A DNA stretch of 64,000 nucleotides, taken from the NCBI GenBank assembly GCA_963753545.1, contig CAVWCQ010000008.1:2480001-2544000 (forward strand). The letters are read 5' to 3'. The DNA is from CAVWCQ01 sp963753545 (lineage in GTDB: Bacteria; Chloroflexota; Anaerolineae; Aggregatilineales; Aggregatilineaceae). The position numbers and the translations under genes were made by a program. The notes under the pieces were generated by a model. That model was given only the letters and a program-made list of their open reading frames with translations, did no database searches and had not been told where the DNA came from. Shown one piece after another: positions 1 to 11,912 of this stretch; positions within the stretch are counted from its first letter, which is position 1, and each line of letters begins with the position of its first letter.

Positions 1-372
1 GACAATCTCATCCACGCCCTGCACTACCGCATAGTTGTTAAACACACCGCTGCACGATGCGCAGTCACCCATGCTAAGGACCCACTTAGGATCGGGCATC
101 TGGTCATATAGCTGGCGAAGAACAGGGGCCATCTTGCGTGACACACGTCCTGCGACAATCATAAGATCGCTCTGTCGCGGGCTGGGCCGCATCAGTTCCA
201 TACCAAAACGCGATAGGTCATAGTTAGATGCCTGTGTACTCATCATTTCAATAGCGCAGCACGCCAACCCAAACAACATGGGCCACATCGCGTTGGTGCG
301 GGCCCAGTTGACAGCATCTTCTAGTTTAAGGGTGACGACACCCATATTTCCCAGTTTGGACGTTACTCCCAT
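1..372 (-). CDS. nuoB: NADH-quinone oxidoreductase subunit B, partial (3' end outside window)
   Basis: This is the peripheral-arm subunit of complex I that carries iron-sulfur cluster N2, the last electron carrier before quinone. The visible 124 residues start MGVTSKLGNM and contain the tandem cysteine motif CCAIEMM, then a conserved SMGDCASCSGVFNNYAVVQG stretch that holds a third cluster ligand. The fourth ligand lies beyond the window edge. The ATG at 372 overlaps the end of nuoA by 10 bases, so the two are translationally coupled in the usual nuoA-nuoB order. The extra cysteine in GDCASC is not one of the standard ligands. Identification is secure; only the length is unknown. Confidence 0.95.
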   Translation of the reverse strand, partial: MGVTSKLGNMGVVTLKLEDAVNWARTNAMWPMLFGLACCAIEMMSTQASNYDLSRFGMELMRPSPRQSDLMIVAGRVSRKMAPVLRQLYDQMPDPKWVLSMGDCASCSGVFNNYAVVQGVDEIV

Positions 373-719
373 TCCAGTCCTCCAACTTTCCATTCGTACA
401 CAAACCCTACGGTCAGCACGAAGAAAAACACGCCCATCATTACCAACCCATACAGTTCCAGGTCTCGGAAGATAACGGCCCAAGGCAGAAAAAAGATCAC
501 TTCGATATCAAACAAAATAAACAGCACGGCCACCCGGTAAAAGTGAACGGGAATGCGGCGGATAGCTGGGCCATAGGGCTGCATACCACTTTCGTAAGGT
601 GCCAGTTTACGCTGATTCGGTCTGAATGGGCCAAAAATCCGCGACATAAAAAGAATTAGGAAACCAACCCCAACTGATAGAATCAGTAAAACCGCTATAG
701 GCGCGTAATCAGATAACAC
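363..719 (-). CDS. nuoA: NADH-quinone oxidoreductase subunit A
   Basis: This is the small membrane subunit of complex I, located where the peripheral and membrane arms meet. The 118 residues form three predicted membrane helices (about 8-30, 62-84 and 89-110). Helix 2 contains the conserved acidic FDIEVIFFLPW motif, and the loop between helices 1 and 2 has the family-typical PYESGMQPYGPA segment. The length matches the family (about 115-130). It is the first gene of the complex I operon on this strand, with a promoter at 785-813, and its stop overlaps the nuoB start. Confidence 0.95.
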   Translation of the reverse strand: MLSDYAPIAVLLILSVGVGFLILFMSRIFGPFRPNQRKLAPYESGMQPYGPAIRRIPVHFYRVAVLFILFDIEVIFFLPWAVIFRDLELYGLVMMGVFFFVLTVGFVYEWKVGGLEWE

Positions 720-784
720 GGCAGGGGTCTCCCCAAATATGAGGCGTCTCAGGCGAATTGTTCAAATTAGAACAAGCTTTGTAG

Positions 785-813
785 AGGTTAGCATAAAGGC
801 CAATGAGTGTCAA
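785..813 (-). promoter_or_regulatory. Promoter of the nuo operon
   Basis: On the minus strand a consensus TTGACA (808-813) is followed after 17 bases by TAACCT (785-790), preceded by TGC so that it forms an extended -10. It lies 66 bases upstream of the nuoA start and downstream of 5S rRNA. Complex I therefore does not depend on read-through from the rRNA operon. Confidence 0.7.
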
Positions 814-939
814 ACGTACCTATATTTTTGATATTTCTGAATCGGGTTTGTCGCGATTTCAGATACACATATCATTTTATTCGATTTAAGCGAATATGTG
901 AATTATCTTGTTTTGCGTAGATTGGAAAAGGGGTAGAGG

Positions 940-966
940 GGGTGGAAAAAAGGAAAGGCCAGTGAG
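940..966 (-). terminator. End of rRNA operon: 5S-flanking stem followed by U-rich tract
   Basis: After 5S rRNA the minus strand reads ACTGGCC and then TTTCCTTTTTT. The 7-base arm at 957-963 is complementary to 1086-1092 on the other side of 5S, closing a stem around the whole 5S gene. The following U-rich tract makes it a plausible intrinsic terminator. Confidence 0.5.
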
Positions 967-1083
967 GTTGGCAGCGACCTACTCTCCCAGGAGCCTGCGC
1001 TCCAAGTACCATCGGCACGGGTGGGCTTAACGACCGGGTTCGAGAAGGGACCGGGTGTACCCCCACCGTTAAAGCCACCAACC
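967..1083 (-). rRNA. rrf: 5S ribosomal RNA
   Basis: The minus strand gives a 117-base RNA with the typical 5S ends (GGTTGGTGGC at the 5' side pairing with GCCAACC at the 3' side) and the conserved core CGAACCCGG. The flanks 1086-1092 and 957-963 extend the terminal helix. It is the third gene of the rRNA operon, after 23S. Exact ends are estimated from the terminal helix. Confidence 0.92.
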
Positions 1084-1123
1084 GGACTGGCCAGTGAAAA
1101 CAACGGAATGTGTGTTATGAGTC

Positions 1124-1171
1124 GAGCATACGAGAAGAGGGGACGTTAGAACGCCAATTTCTCCGCATCAC
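1124..1171 (-). other. 23S processing stem, 3' half
   Basis: Two blocks, 1124-1139 and 1156-1171, are exact reverse complements of 4102-4117 and 4071-4086 on the far side of 23S. Folding them together brackets the mature 23S in a long helix of the type cut by RNase III. The role is inferred from position and pairing. Confidence 0.75.
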
Positions 1172-1174
1172 GGT

Positions 1175-4068
<2,894 letters not shown>

Positions 4069-4070
4069 TT

Positions 4071-4117
4071 GTGATGCGGAGAAATTGATGTTCTCGCGTT
4101 ACTCTTCTCGTATGCTC
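4071..4117 (-). other. 23S processing stem, 5' half
   Basis: Positions 4071-4086 and 4102-4117 are perfectly complementary to 1156-1171 and 1124-1139. The arm lies between the boxA-like site at 4120-4130 and the mature 23S 5' end. Confidence 0.75.
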
Positions 4118-4119
4118 TT

Positions 4120-4130
4120 GTTAAGGTGCG
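4120..4130 (-). promoter_or_regulatory. boxA-like antitermination site upstream of 23S
   Basis: The minus strand reads CGCACCTTAAC, identical to sites in the 16S leader (6456-6466) and elsewhere in the spacer (4304-4314). The shared word with the leader copy is 15 bases (4118-4132 and 6454-6468). It sits just before the 23S processing stem. Position and sequence resemble bacterial rRNA boxA elements bound by NusB/NusE; that function is inferred. Confidence 0.65.
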
Positions 4131-4303
4131 CCGGAAAGTTTCCTTTCCGCCGGATGGTTGCCCATCCCCAGAGCTTTCCTCTCCGGCCTGTTTCGACCGG
4201 ATGATTGCCCTGCCCAGGAGACGGTGTCCCCCGGGGAGTGCCCACCATTGCCTGCTGGACACTCCTCGACTGACACCCCTTCCACTGGGGCTCTGTTCAC
4301 TTG

Positions 4304-4314
4304 GTTAAGGTGCG
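4304..4314 (-). promoter_or_regulatory. Second boxA-like site in the rRNA spacer
   Basis: This is the same 11-base CGCACCTTAAC on the minus strand, in the middle of the long spacer. It has no processing stem next to it. It may re-load the antitermination complex along the spacer; the role is inferred from identity to the other two copies. Confidence 0.55.
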
Positions 4315-4708
4315 GTCGCTTGTCTTACTTCTTAACCCTTGCCCTGCTCTTGCGGGTCTGTCATTCGGTTGCTTGTCTAACTCGCTTTCCTGACCGCTGG
4401 CCCGGTTCTATTTCAGAACCTTGTGTCCAGGTGGGGCGGCTCGTCCTGCTACTCACAAAAACGACCCGACATGTCTGCCGGGCCGCTTATCTCTCGTGCT
4501 ACTCGCGGTCGCGCGCTTGTCGTCTTGCCAGCTATTCAGTTAGGACCTTGCTCACCACAGACTTCAAGCGTTCACTCCGCTTTGTTGACCGGACGTGTTG
4601 GTTTTCGGTTTGGACAGTTTACCGAAGCTTGTCGCCCCTGTCAATCCTGAAGTTGCCCCCCTCGTCGGAGGGTCGCTTTTGGACCTTAAAAACAAGGGAA
4701 CCCTTAAA

Positions 4709-4728
4709 AACAGCAGAGTGACAGGAAG
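4709..4728 (-). other. 16S processing stem, 3' half
   Basis: This 20-base block pairs with 6436-6455 upstream of 16S at 19 of 20 positions, with one mismatch at 4716/6448. It defines the helix that loops out the 16S precursor. Confidence 0.7.
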
Positions 4729-4848
4729 GAGGAGCTTAGGCAAACGATGTGGTGTCCCGGCGGTGAGAACGCCAGGAAAATGGATGGGCTCTGTTGCCAG
4801 AGCAGGGATTGGTCCGCCGTCTTGCGACCGCGAACAACAAATCCAGTA

Positions 4849-6350
<1,502 letters not shown>

Positions 6351-6617
6351 CTTCAAGAGTTCTTCCAACAGTGAGGATCTCCCTCACTGCCTAGTTACTC
6401 AATTCTGGTTGCTCGCTTGCTTGTTTTGCTGCTTGCTTCCTGTCACTATGCTGTTGTTAAGGTGCGCCATCCACCGGCCCTGAGGACTAAAAAACCGACT
6501 TCCGCCGGCTCTAGACACTTCGTCACGCTGCTGCTTGCTTACTCTGCTGCTCTGCGTTCTATCGTGTCTATCGCCTCCTGACCTTAATGTTTCACTGCTC
6601 TTGCTCAGTGTATTAAA
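6351..6617 (-). other. 16S leader region
   Basis: The stretch between the rRNA promoter and 16S holds a small hairpin (6369-6389, 8-base arms), the 5' half of the 16S processing stem (6436-6455) and a boxA-like site (6456-6466). I see no protein gene in it. Confidence 0.75.
6456..6466 (-). promoter_or_regulatory. boxA-like antitermination site in the rRNA leader
   Basis: The minus strand reads CGCACCTTAAC directly upstream of the 16S processing stem (6436-6455). The identical element recurs twice in the spacer. A leader boxA followed by a spacer boxA is the known arrangement of antiterminated rRNA operons. Confidence 0.65.
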
Positions 6618-6646
6618 AGGATAACACACTACCCATACTCTGACAA
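6618..6646 (-). promoter_or_regulatory. rRNA operon promoter
   Basis: On the minus strand TTGTCA (6641-6646) and TATCCT (6618-6623) are separated by exactly 17 bases. They lie about 270 bases upstream of mature 16S, a normal distance for an rRNA promoter. Confidence 0.65.
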
Positions 6647-6779
6647 GGGCAGATTTACATTTTGTTTGAAATTGGATTGTTCGGCTGTTTGACTGTCACT
6701 TAGTCATCAGCCCAACACAGGGCAGCATTATAACCAAGCCTGCTGCCCTGTCAAGATCAGATTCGTAAAATTCGCGATT

Positions 6780-7829
6780 CTATTTTGATTCTAGTCCAAG
6801 CCAGTACTGCCGGTACAATGACCATTCCAGAGAATCGGCCGATTTATATTCGTACAGGCCAACACCCTGCACTAACTTTCCATGCTTCCCAGCCTGCTTG
6901 ATCCCTTTTTTCACGCCCTGGATGGAAGTCTGAACGGTTTCAATAGTGGGATCATGATAGGGTTCGGTGTCATATGTCGGCACAGCAACAATGATCTTAG
7001 TGGGATGTTCCAGTTCAGAGAGAATATCTGCATAACTCTCCACCTGATACGCAACCCATACTTCATACTGCCCCGCATCCTCAAGGCCGCTCGCGTGAGC
7101 CATCACGACAATCTCATCAATCGACAACAGGCCGATTTGCTGTTTGTAACTGAGATCCCAGGTCAGGCCAGGATCAGTGGAAGGACCTATCGGAATATCG
7201 GGATCTGTCGGAATCCGGTCAGGCGGCACCGTTACAGAAAGAACGGCATTGGAGCCGATTTGGTCTCGCAGCGTACGCAGCAGTTCAACGTAAGATTTAC
7301 TGCCACTCATGACGCCTCGTCCATTGACCTGTACGCCATCAAAATCCCACTGTTTTACCGCTTTGTCAGCCAGTTCTAAGACAGCATCACGACTTGTCTC
7401 ACTGGCAATCTGATCGCCAGAGAGGCGGAGCCACAGCAATATCTTAATGTCAGAATAGGAATTGCGCAGTGATTGTACAAAATCTGCCGCATGCTCCGCT
7501 TCCACCAGTGAACCGTCACTCCGCCAGGCCGATGCTTCGACATAGATCATATTGATATGGTTGGACTTGAGATGCTCGCCCAAACTCTGTATTGCATCGT
7601 CGTTGATCGGATCGTTGGCCCAACTAAATTCGAGCCAGGTCCGGTTATTGGCAGGCACAGGAGCCTTCTTTGAATCGGATGAGTTGCCTTGCCGGACAAT
7701 AAGAATAATGACCACAAGCACTACTGCCGCTGCCCCAAACCACCAGGGACGCGGAGTCCATGCTGGCGTTTTATTCATCCGAACATGTCCACGGCTGGAT
7801 CTTAACTGTGAGCGACGATACGCGCGCAC
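6780..7829 (-). CDS. Membrane-anchored glycoside-hydrolase-like (GH18-type barrel) protein
   Basis: This 349-residue protein has a short basic N-terminus, one membrane helix (about 30-45) and a large extracytoplasmic domain. The domain alternates hydrophobic strands and helices as in a TIM barrel, with segments such as INMIYVEAS, WDFDGVQV and KIIVAVPTYD. WDFDGV resembles the DG core of GH18-like and spore-germination YaaH-type barrels, but the canonical DxxDxDxE motif is incomplete, so catalysis is uncertain. The GTG start at 7829 has a strong AGGGGGAT ribosome site about 7 bases upstream; an internal ATG at 7778 is an alternative. It stands alone at the end of the minus-strand run, after a 349-base gap. 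Confidence 0.6.
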   Translation of the reverse strand: MRAYRRSQLRSSRGHVRMNKTPAWTPRPWWFGAAAVVLVVIILIVRQGNSSDSKKAPVPANNRTWLEFSWANDPINDDAIQSLGEHLKSNHINMIYVEASAWRSDGSLVEAEHAADFVQSLRNSYSDIKILLWLRLSGDQIASETSRDAVLELADKAVKQWDFDGVQVNGRGVMSGSKSYVELLRTLRDQIGSNAVLSVTVPPDRIPTDPDIPIGPSTDPGLTWDLSYKQQIGLLSIDEIVVMAHASGLEDAGQYEVWVAYQVESYADILSELEHPTKIIVAVPTYDTEPYHDPTIETVQTSIQGVKKGIKQAGKHGKLVQGVGLYEYKSADSLEWSLYRQYWLGLESK

Positions 7830-8178
7830 GGCTCATCCCCCTTTGTGTCTCTAGAGTATGTTATGACCTTTATCTGGTACAGTCCCGTCTCTACTAACAA
7901 ACTTTTCGAAAAAATTAGTTGATCACTTCGCCGCGTAGCGATCCGCCAAAGTATTATTTTTTGGCATGTTCACAAACGGTTTATTAACCCTGCACAAGCT
8001 TCTGTTTCAGTCGATTTTTGGCGGATCATATTAGTACTTACGCCTACAGATTTTATGGTGCAGTCGTCAGGCGCTTACTCTCAGGATACACCCGATCTAC
8101 CCGGTAAAATACTCCTTTAAAGTTGAACTTTAAGTACTAATTTGAAGATATAGGAGAGAAAAAAGTGCATATTACTCT
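7830..8178. other. Intergenic region with inverted repeats
   Basis: This 349-base AT-rich gap has no gene I can support. It contains an 11-base inverted repeat (7940-7950 and 8017-8027, gatccgccaaa and its complement) spaced by 66 bases. It also contains a 17-base palindrome centred at 8125 (8117-8133). Both could be operators or hairpins for the flanking genes. I found no convincing promoter hexamer pair. Confidence 0.5.
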
Positions 8179-8676
8179 CTAGTTCGATCCTTCGTCAGGG
8201 AACTCGAATTCCGGAACCTGAATATCGACGTTCATCGACTGCAATGCTTTGCTCTGGGCGGCCCACATTGCCGTCTGGTGTGCCGCTGTATCGTGATCGT
8301 ATCCCAATAGATGCAGTGTCCCATGCACGACTGCCAGAACCATTTCATCAGAAATGCTGTGTCCCTCGACCTCCGCCTGCCGGGTAATATACGGAAGCGC
8401 GAGAATCAGATCACCTAAATAGGGTTCCTCATCAGGGACCGGAACAGGATCAGCGGGAAAAGACAAGACATCTGTCGGGCCCTCCACGTTTCTGAACTGG
8501 TGGTTCATGGAACTGATCTCATCGTCGTCTACTATCACAATGGTTACGCCCGTACCGCTGCTCGTTTGGTGCGCAGTGAGTACCCCCTCGACGGCTTTTA
8601 TCAACCGTTCTTCAGGCACCGTCGCGCCCGTCTCAATTTGAACCTGGACGCCTACGTCGTAGACTGGAGAACTCAT
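8179..8676 (-). CDS. ybeY: Endoribonuclease YbeY (rRNA maturation factor)
   Basis: YbeY is a metal-dependent single-strand RNase involved in 16S 3' end maturation and ribosome quality control. The 165 residues contain the zinc motif as HGTLHLLGYDHD near residues 118-129, followed by a histidine in AAHQTAM, and the upstream LSFPAD signature of the family. The ATG at 8676 has a GAGGGAGAAG ribosome site. The gene follows the 7TM-HD gene by 24 bases, an arrangement common in many bacteria. Confidence 0.95.
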   Translation of the reverse strand: MSSPVYDVGVQVQIETGATVPEERLIKAVEGVLTAHQTSSGTGVTIVIVDDDEISSMNHQFRNVEGPTDVLSFPADPVPVPDEEPYLGDLILALPYITRQAEVEGHSISDEMVLAVVHGTLHLLGYDHDTAAHQTAMWAAQSKALQSMNVDIQVPEFEFPDEGSN

Positions 8677-8700
8677 GATCGTTCTTCTCCCTCATGATTT

Positions 8701-10956
8701 TCAGTTGGGCCTGCCTGCTCGGCTGGACTTACTATCACCTTCTGTTCCGGTGAAAGAATAACCGGGCTGGAACTTTCCAAAGACATTTTTGTGGCAGTCA
8801 CTGTAGAGTTCAGGCAGCAAATGCGTTACAGCACCTGCCGCGAGGACATCCTGTTGTCCTGGTGCTCCCGGATAGGCAATGCGCAGGTGGAACATTCCCT
8901 GGAGAGCCGTCAAAAACGTTTCACGCAGCACGCGCAAATCATTCAGTGTCAGGCCGCTGTCATCAAGCTGTCCCTCGCGCAGACGTTGATCAAAGATGTA
9001 ATTGACCTGCTCCTGGATATCCAGTTTGCTTTGGGGCCGCCGAGCGCGCACACTGCTTTCACAGCCATCAGCGAGCATCAGGATTGCTGTTTCGCGAGAC
9101 TGAGGACGTGGTCCGGGATAGCTAAAATCGGCAGCGTCAACCTGACTGCCATTTTGTTCGGCGCGCTTCAGCGCTTCCCGGTAAAAATACTGGACCTGCG
9201 TTGTACCATGATGCTCCAAGATAAATTCACGTATCCGCGTAGGCAGACGGTGCCGCCGCGCCAGGCGATCCCCTTCGATGACATGGCCAATAATAATCTG
9301 TGCACTCTGGTAGGGATCACCCAAAACGTCATGAGGATTGATAATGTCGGCCTGGTTTTCCACGAAGAAATGGGGATATGTGATCTTGCCCATATCGTGA
9401 TACATGGCGGCGACTCGCAGCAGCGCACCGTTCGCGTTAACCTGCTGAGCGCCTAATTCGGCCAAATTCGCTACCTGAAGACTGTGCTGGTAGGTACCGG
9501 GGGCTTCGCGCAGCAAGCGCTGCAATAAGGGGTGGTTCGGCTGTTGAAGTTCAACGATCTTCAGGCTGGTCGGTAGATTATAGAGATTCGTGATGGCATA
9601 CAGCCCGACCAGGGCAAGCGCTGCCGACAAAGCACCGTTAAACAGCGAGCCACCAATCTGCGAAAACACGGTAAAGAAATCGAATGAGCCGTCTTTAGCC
9701 AGACCAAAGATGAGGGCTACGACCGCGCACGCTATCCCGGAGAACATGCCAGCAACGAAGTAAGCGTTGAGCCGCTCGAAACGGCCCAGACTTAACAACC
9801 CTAATGTCCCCCCAAAAGCAATGAGCACAGCAAATTCGAGCGAGTTGCCTTCCATAAAGCCGACCAGGGTAGCCAACGACACAACGATGACAATGGCTAG
9901 CTGCGGGCCGACAAGCGTTGCGACTAAAAAGGCCAGTGCCGATGCCGGATAAAAATAGGGTCGCACCGCCCCTTCCGATCCCACAATACGCGCCCCGGCC
10001 AAAAATAGCAGGAACAGCACGCCAAGCAGAATCATGAAGCGCGCTTCGGCATAGACGGTGGGATTGAACCGGCGCACATATAGAGTCAACATAGCGGTAA
10101 CGAGCGCCATCGACAGAAAACCGCTAAAGAACCGGGCAGATTTCCGCTGCGAAACTTGCAGCAGCCGGAAGCGGTCCAGGGCCTCGATATGAGCGGGGGT
10201 CGCTATTTCGCCCTCGCGAATAATAATCTGACCGCGCACATAGCTGCGCATCTCAACCGGAACATCTTCGGCAGCCTGTGTCTGGGCCTGCTGCGTCAGT
10301 AATGGGTTATAGAAGGTGTTCACCTGGATCAAATCGCCAACAATTGCCTTGATCACATTCACTTCAGTTTCGCCGTAGCTGGCGCTGATCAGGTTAGGTA
10401 AATTATCCTTCTTGGCCTGGATATTTTCTTCGCTGACCTCGCTGTTCATGACGCGTTCCAACAAGCGCACAATCTGGGCATCAACGGCCCGCCATGTGCT
10501 GTCGTCGTCAATGCTGAGCAGCGCATCAATGGTCGTGCTATCCAGGTGCAGGGCCGTGATGGCCGCCAGATCAGCCTGTTTCTGCTCGGGCAAGGCAAAA
10601 TCGTCGTAGCGAATATTCTCGATATAGTCGAGGATTTGCCGGGCTAGCTGGCCCTGTGCGTTGGCAACTGTTGGATCGGGTGGATCATAGACCGGGCGTA
10701 CTGCCGCCGCTGCCGTGTCGCGCTTTGCTTCAGTGAGCACATCGCTTTCATACTGAAGGCTGCGCGGAGCAAGCACATCACGCGGGGCAACCTGCCCCTC
10801 TTTGAGCGCGACTTTACTTTCCGGCGGGATAATCGCATCATAGGCGATAATGAGCGCCCCACCGAGCATGAAAATGCCGAGCGCCAGGGCAAAAAGGCCG
10901 AGGTCAAGAAGATGTCGAAGCTGCTGTTGGCGCTTTTCCAGCGCTGGTTCTGCCAT
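8701..10956 (-). CDS. 7TM-HD family phosphohydrolase (PgpH-type, probable c-di-AMP phosphodiesterase)
   Basis: This 751-residue membrane protein has the PgpH/YqfF architecture. It has an N-terminal helix (about 20-38), a large extracytoplasmic domain to about residue 275 and a seven-helix membrane bundle to about 480. A cytoplasmic HD domain follows, with the first metal histidine in YQHSLQVA near 490 and the HD pair in AMYHDMGKIT near 518. Later metal ligands are visible as EHHGTTQ and LADGCESS. Family members hydrolyse cyclic di-AMP; that activity is inferred. The gene lies between yqeY and ybeY in one co-directional run, with an AGGAAA ribosome site before the ATG. Confidence 0.9.
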   Translation of the reverse strand: MAEPALEKRQQQLRHLLDLGLFALALGIFMLGGALIIAYDAIIPPESKVALKEGQVAPRDVLAPRSLQYESDVLTEAKRDTAAAAVRPVYDPPDPTVANAQGQLARQILDYIENIRYDDFALPEQKQADLAAITALHLDSTTIDALLSIDDDSTWRAVDAQIVRLLERVMNSEVSEENIQAKKDNLPNLISASYGETEVNVIKAIVGDLIQVNTFYNPLLTQQAQTQAAEDVPVEMRSYVRGQIIIREGEIATPAHIEALDRFRLLQVSQRKSARFFSGFLSMALVTAMLTLYVRRFNPTVYAEARFMILLGVLFLLFLAGARIVGSEGAVRPYFYPASALAFLVATLVGPQLAIVIVVSLATLVGFMEGNSLEFAVLIAFGGTLGLLSLGRFERLNAYFVAGMFSGIACAVVALIFGLAKDGSFDFFTVFSQIGGSLFNGALSAALALVGLYAITNLYNLPTSLKIVELQQPNHPLLQRLLREAPGTYQHSLQVANLAELGAQQVNANGALLRVAAMYHDMGKITYPHFFVENQADIINPHDVLGDPYQSAQIIIGHVIEGDRLARRHRLPTRIREFILEHHGTTQVQYFYREALKRAEQNGSQVDAADFSYPGPRPQSRETAILMLADGCESSVRARRPQSKLDIQEQVNYIFDQRLREGQLDDSGLTLNDLRVLRETFLTALQGMFHLRIAYPGAPGQQDVLAAGAVTHLLPELYSDCHKNVFGKFQPGYSFTGTEGDSKSSRAGRPN

Positions 10957-11030
10957 ACGTTTCCTGAGAATTCAAAGCGGGCACAAACATGCCCGCCATC
11001 ATTGTTCGATACTGTCGATTACTGCCTCAG

Positions 11031-11478
11031 CTATTGTTTGAGCAGGTCCTGTACCACGGCGCTGACCAGCTTGCCGTCCGCCTGATTCTTGAGACGTGGC
11101 ATCAGCACCTTCATCACATTACCCGCATCCTTTGGCGATGCTGCGCCCACTTCCTGAATCACCTCCCGAACCAGGGACTCGATTTCAGCGCGACCAAGCT
11201 GCTTTGGCAGATAGGTTTCGATCACCCCAAGTTCGTACTGTTCCTGATCCGCCAGTTCGGTTCGCCCAGCTTTCTGCATTTCCTCAATCGACTTCGCGCC
11301 GTTTTTTTGCTTCGGTCATCAAGATCGACTGTGCATCACTTTCCGACAGCTCGATCCGCTTGTCCACTTCGACCTGCTTGAAGGCAGCCATCAACAGGCG
11401 CAGCGCTTCGCGGCGCTTTACATCGCCCGACTTCATGGCTGCTTTTAAATCTTGTTGAATCTGTTCCTTGGGGTGCAT
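11031..11478 (-). CDS. yqeY: YqeY/GatB-related domain protein (one-base frameshift)
   Basis: The N-terminal half (MHPKEQIQQDLKAAMKSGD to EAKKRRE) and the C-terminal half (EEMQKAGRTELADQ to the stop) are in different frames. Deleting one A at 11293-11294 restores the continuous family sequence EAKKRRESIEEMQKAGR. The joined product of about 148 residues has the normal YqeY length and its all-helical fold, related to the tail of GatB that contacts tRNA. The exact role of YqeY is not established. The A-run six codons before the shift is slippery-looking, but a -1 slip there gives the wrong frame. A sequence error is most likely. Confidence 0.85.
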
Positions 11479-11568
11479 GCCTGCCTCTTTCGCACGAGTT
11501 CAACTGAAGGGCATTATAACGGCGGATTGCCGCTGACGCCAATAGATTAAGAGAACCAAAGAGAATAA

Positions 11569-11910
11569 CTAGCCGGGCGGCCAGTGCATCCGGCGACCGC
11601 CTAACAAATGCACATGGACATGAAAAACAGACTGCCCGCCATTTTTCCCCTGGTTAATGACCAGCCGGTAGCCATCATCAGCCAGGCCTTCCTGCTGGGC
11701 TACGATTGCCGCGACAGCCAATAAATGACCAGCCAGCGGCTCATTTTCCGCCTGAAAATCGAGCGGCCCCTCGATATGCTCGCGCGGGACGATCAGAATA
11801 TGGACGGGCGCTTGCGGGCTGCTGTCTCGAAAGGCAACAACACGATCATCTTCGTATACGATATCCGCCGCAAATTGATGTGCAGCAATCTTACAAAAGA
11901 TACAGGCCAC
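11569..11910 (-). CDS. HIT family (histidine triad) nucleotide hydrolase
   Basis: This 113-residue protein is of HINT type and would hydrolyse purine nucleoside phosphoramidates or related nucleotides. It starts with the CIFCKIA motif, has the central VPREHI element and ends with the catalytic triad as FHVHVHLLGG and the terminal MHWPPG. The length is typical. The start is GTG at 11910 with a GAGGGGG ribosome site that overlaps the last codons of mtaB, with only two bases between the stop and the start. Confidence 0.95.
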   Translation of the reverse strand: MACIFCKIAAHQFAADIVYEDDRVVAFRDSSPQAPVHILIVPREHIEGPLDFQAENEPLAGHLLAVAAIVAQQEGLADDGYRLVINQGKNGGQSVFHVHVHLLGGRRMHWPPG

Positions 11911-11912
11911 TT

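Larger units (their letters stand above)
4069..4848 (-). other. 16S-23S internal transcribed spacer without tRNA genes
   Basis: This spacer of about 780 bases separates 16S (4849-6350) from 23S. I looked for tRNA-Ile and tRNA-Ala in the transcribed orientation and saw no T-loop or anticodon arm of either. The spacer holds two boxA-like sites (4120-4130 and 4304-4314), the 5' half of the 23S processing stem (4071-4117) and the 3' half of the 16S stem (4709-4728). No believable protein gene is present. Confidence 0.8.

Noticed and set aside
4069..4848. tRNA-Ile or tRNA-Ala in the 16S-23S spacer
   Set aside because: No acceptor, anticodon or T-arm pattern of either tRNA was found in the transcribed orientation.
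8791..9456. A 221-codon plus-strand frame antisense to the 7TM-HD gene
   Set aside because: It is opposite a well-conserved gene with HD motifs, has no ribosome site and no recognisable domain.
11284..11310. Programmed -1 frameshift at the A7 run in yqeY
   Set aside because: A -1 slip at this run leads to a frame that does not encode the YqeY C-terminus. The needed shift is equivalent to removing one base a few codons later.
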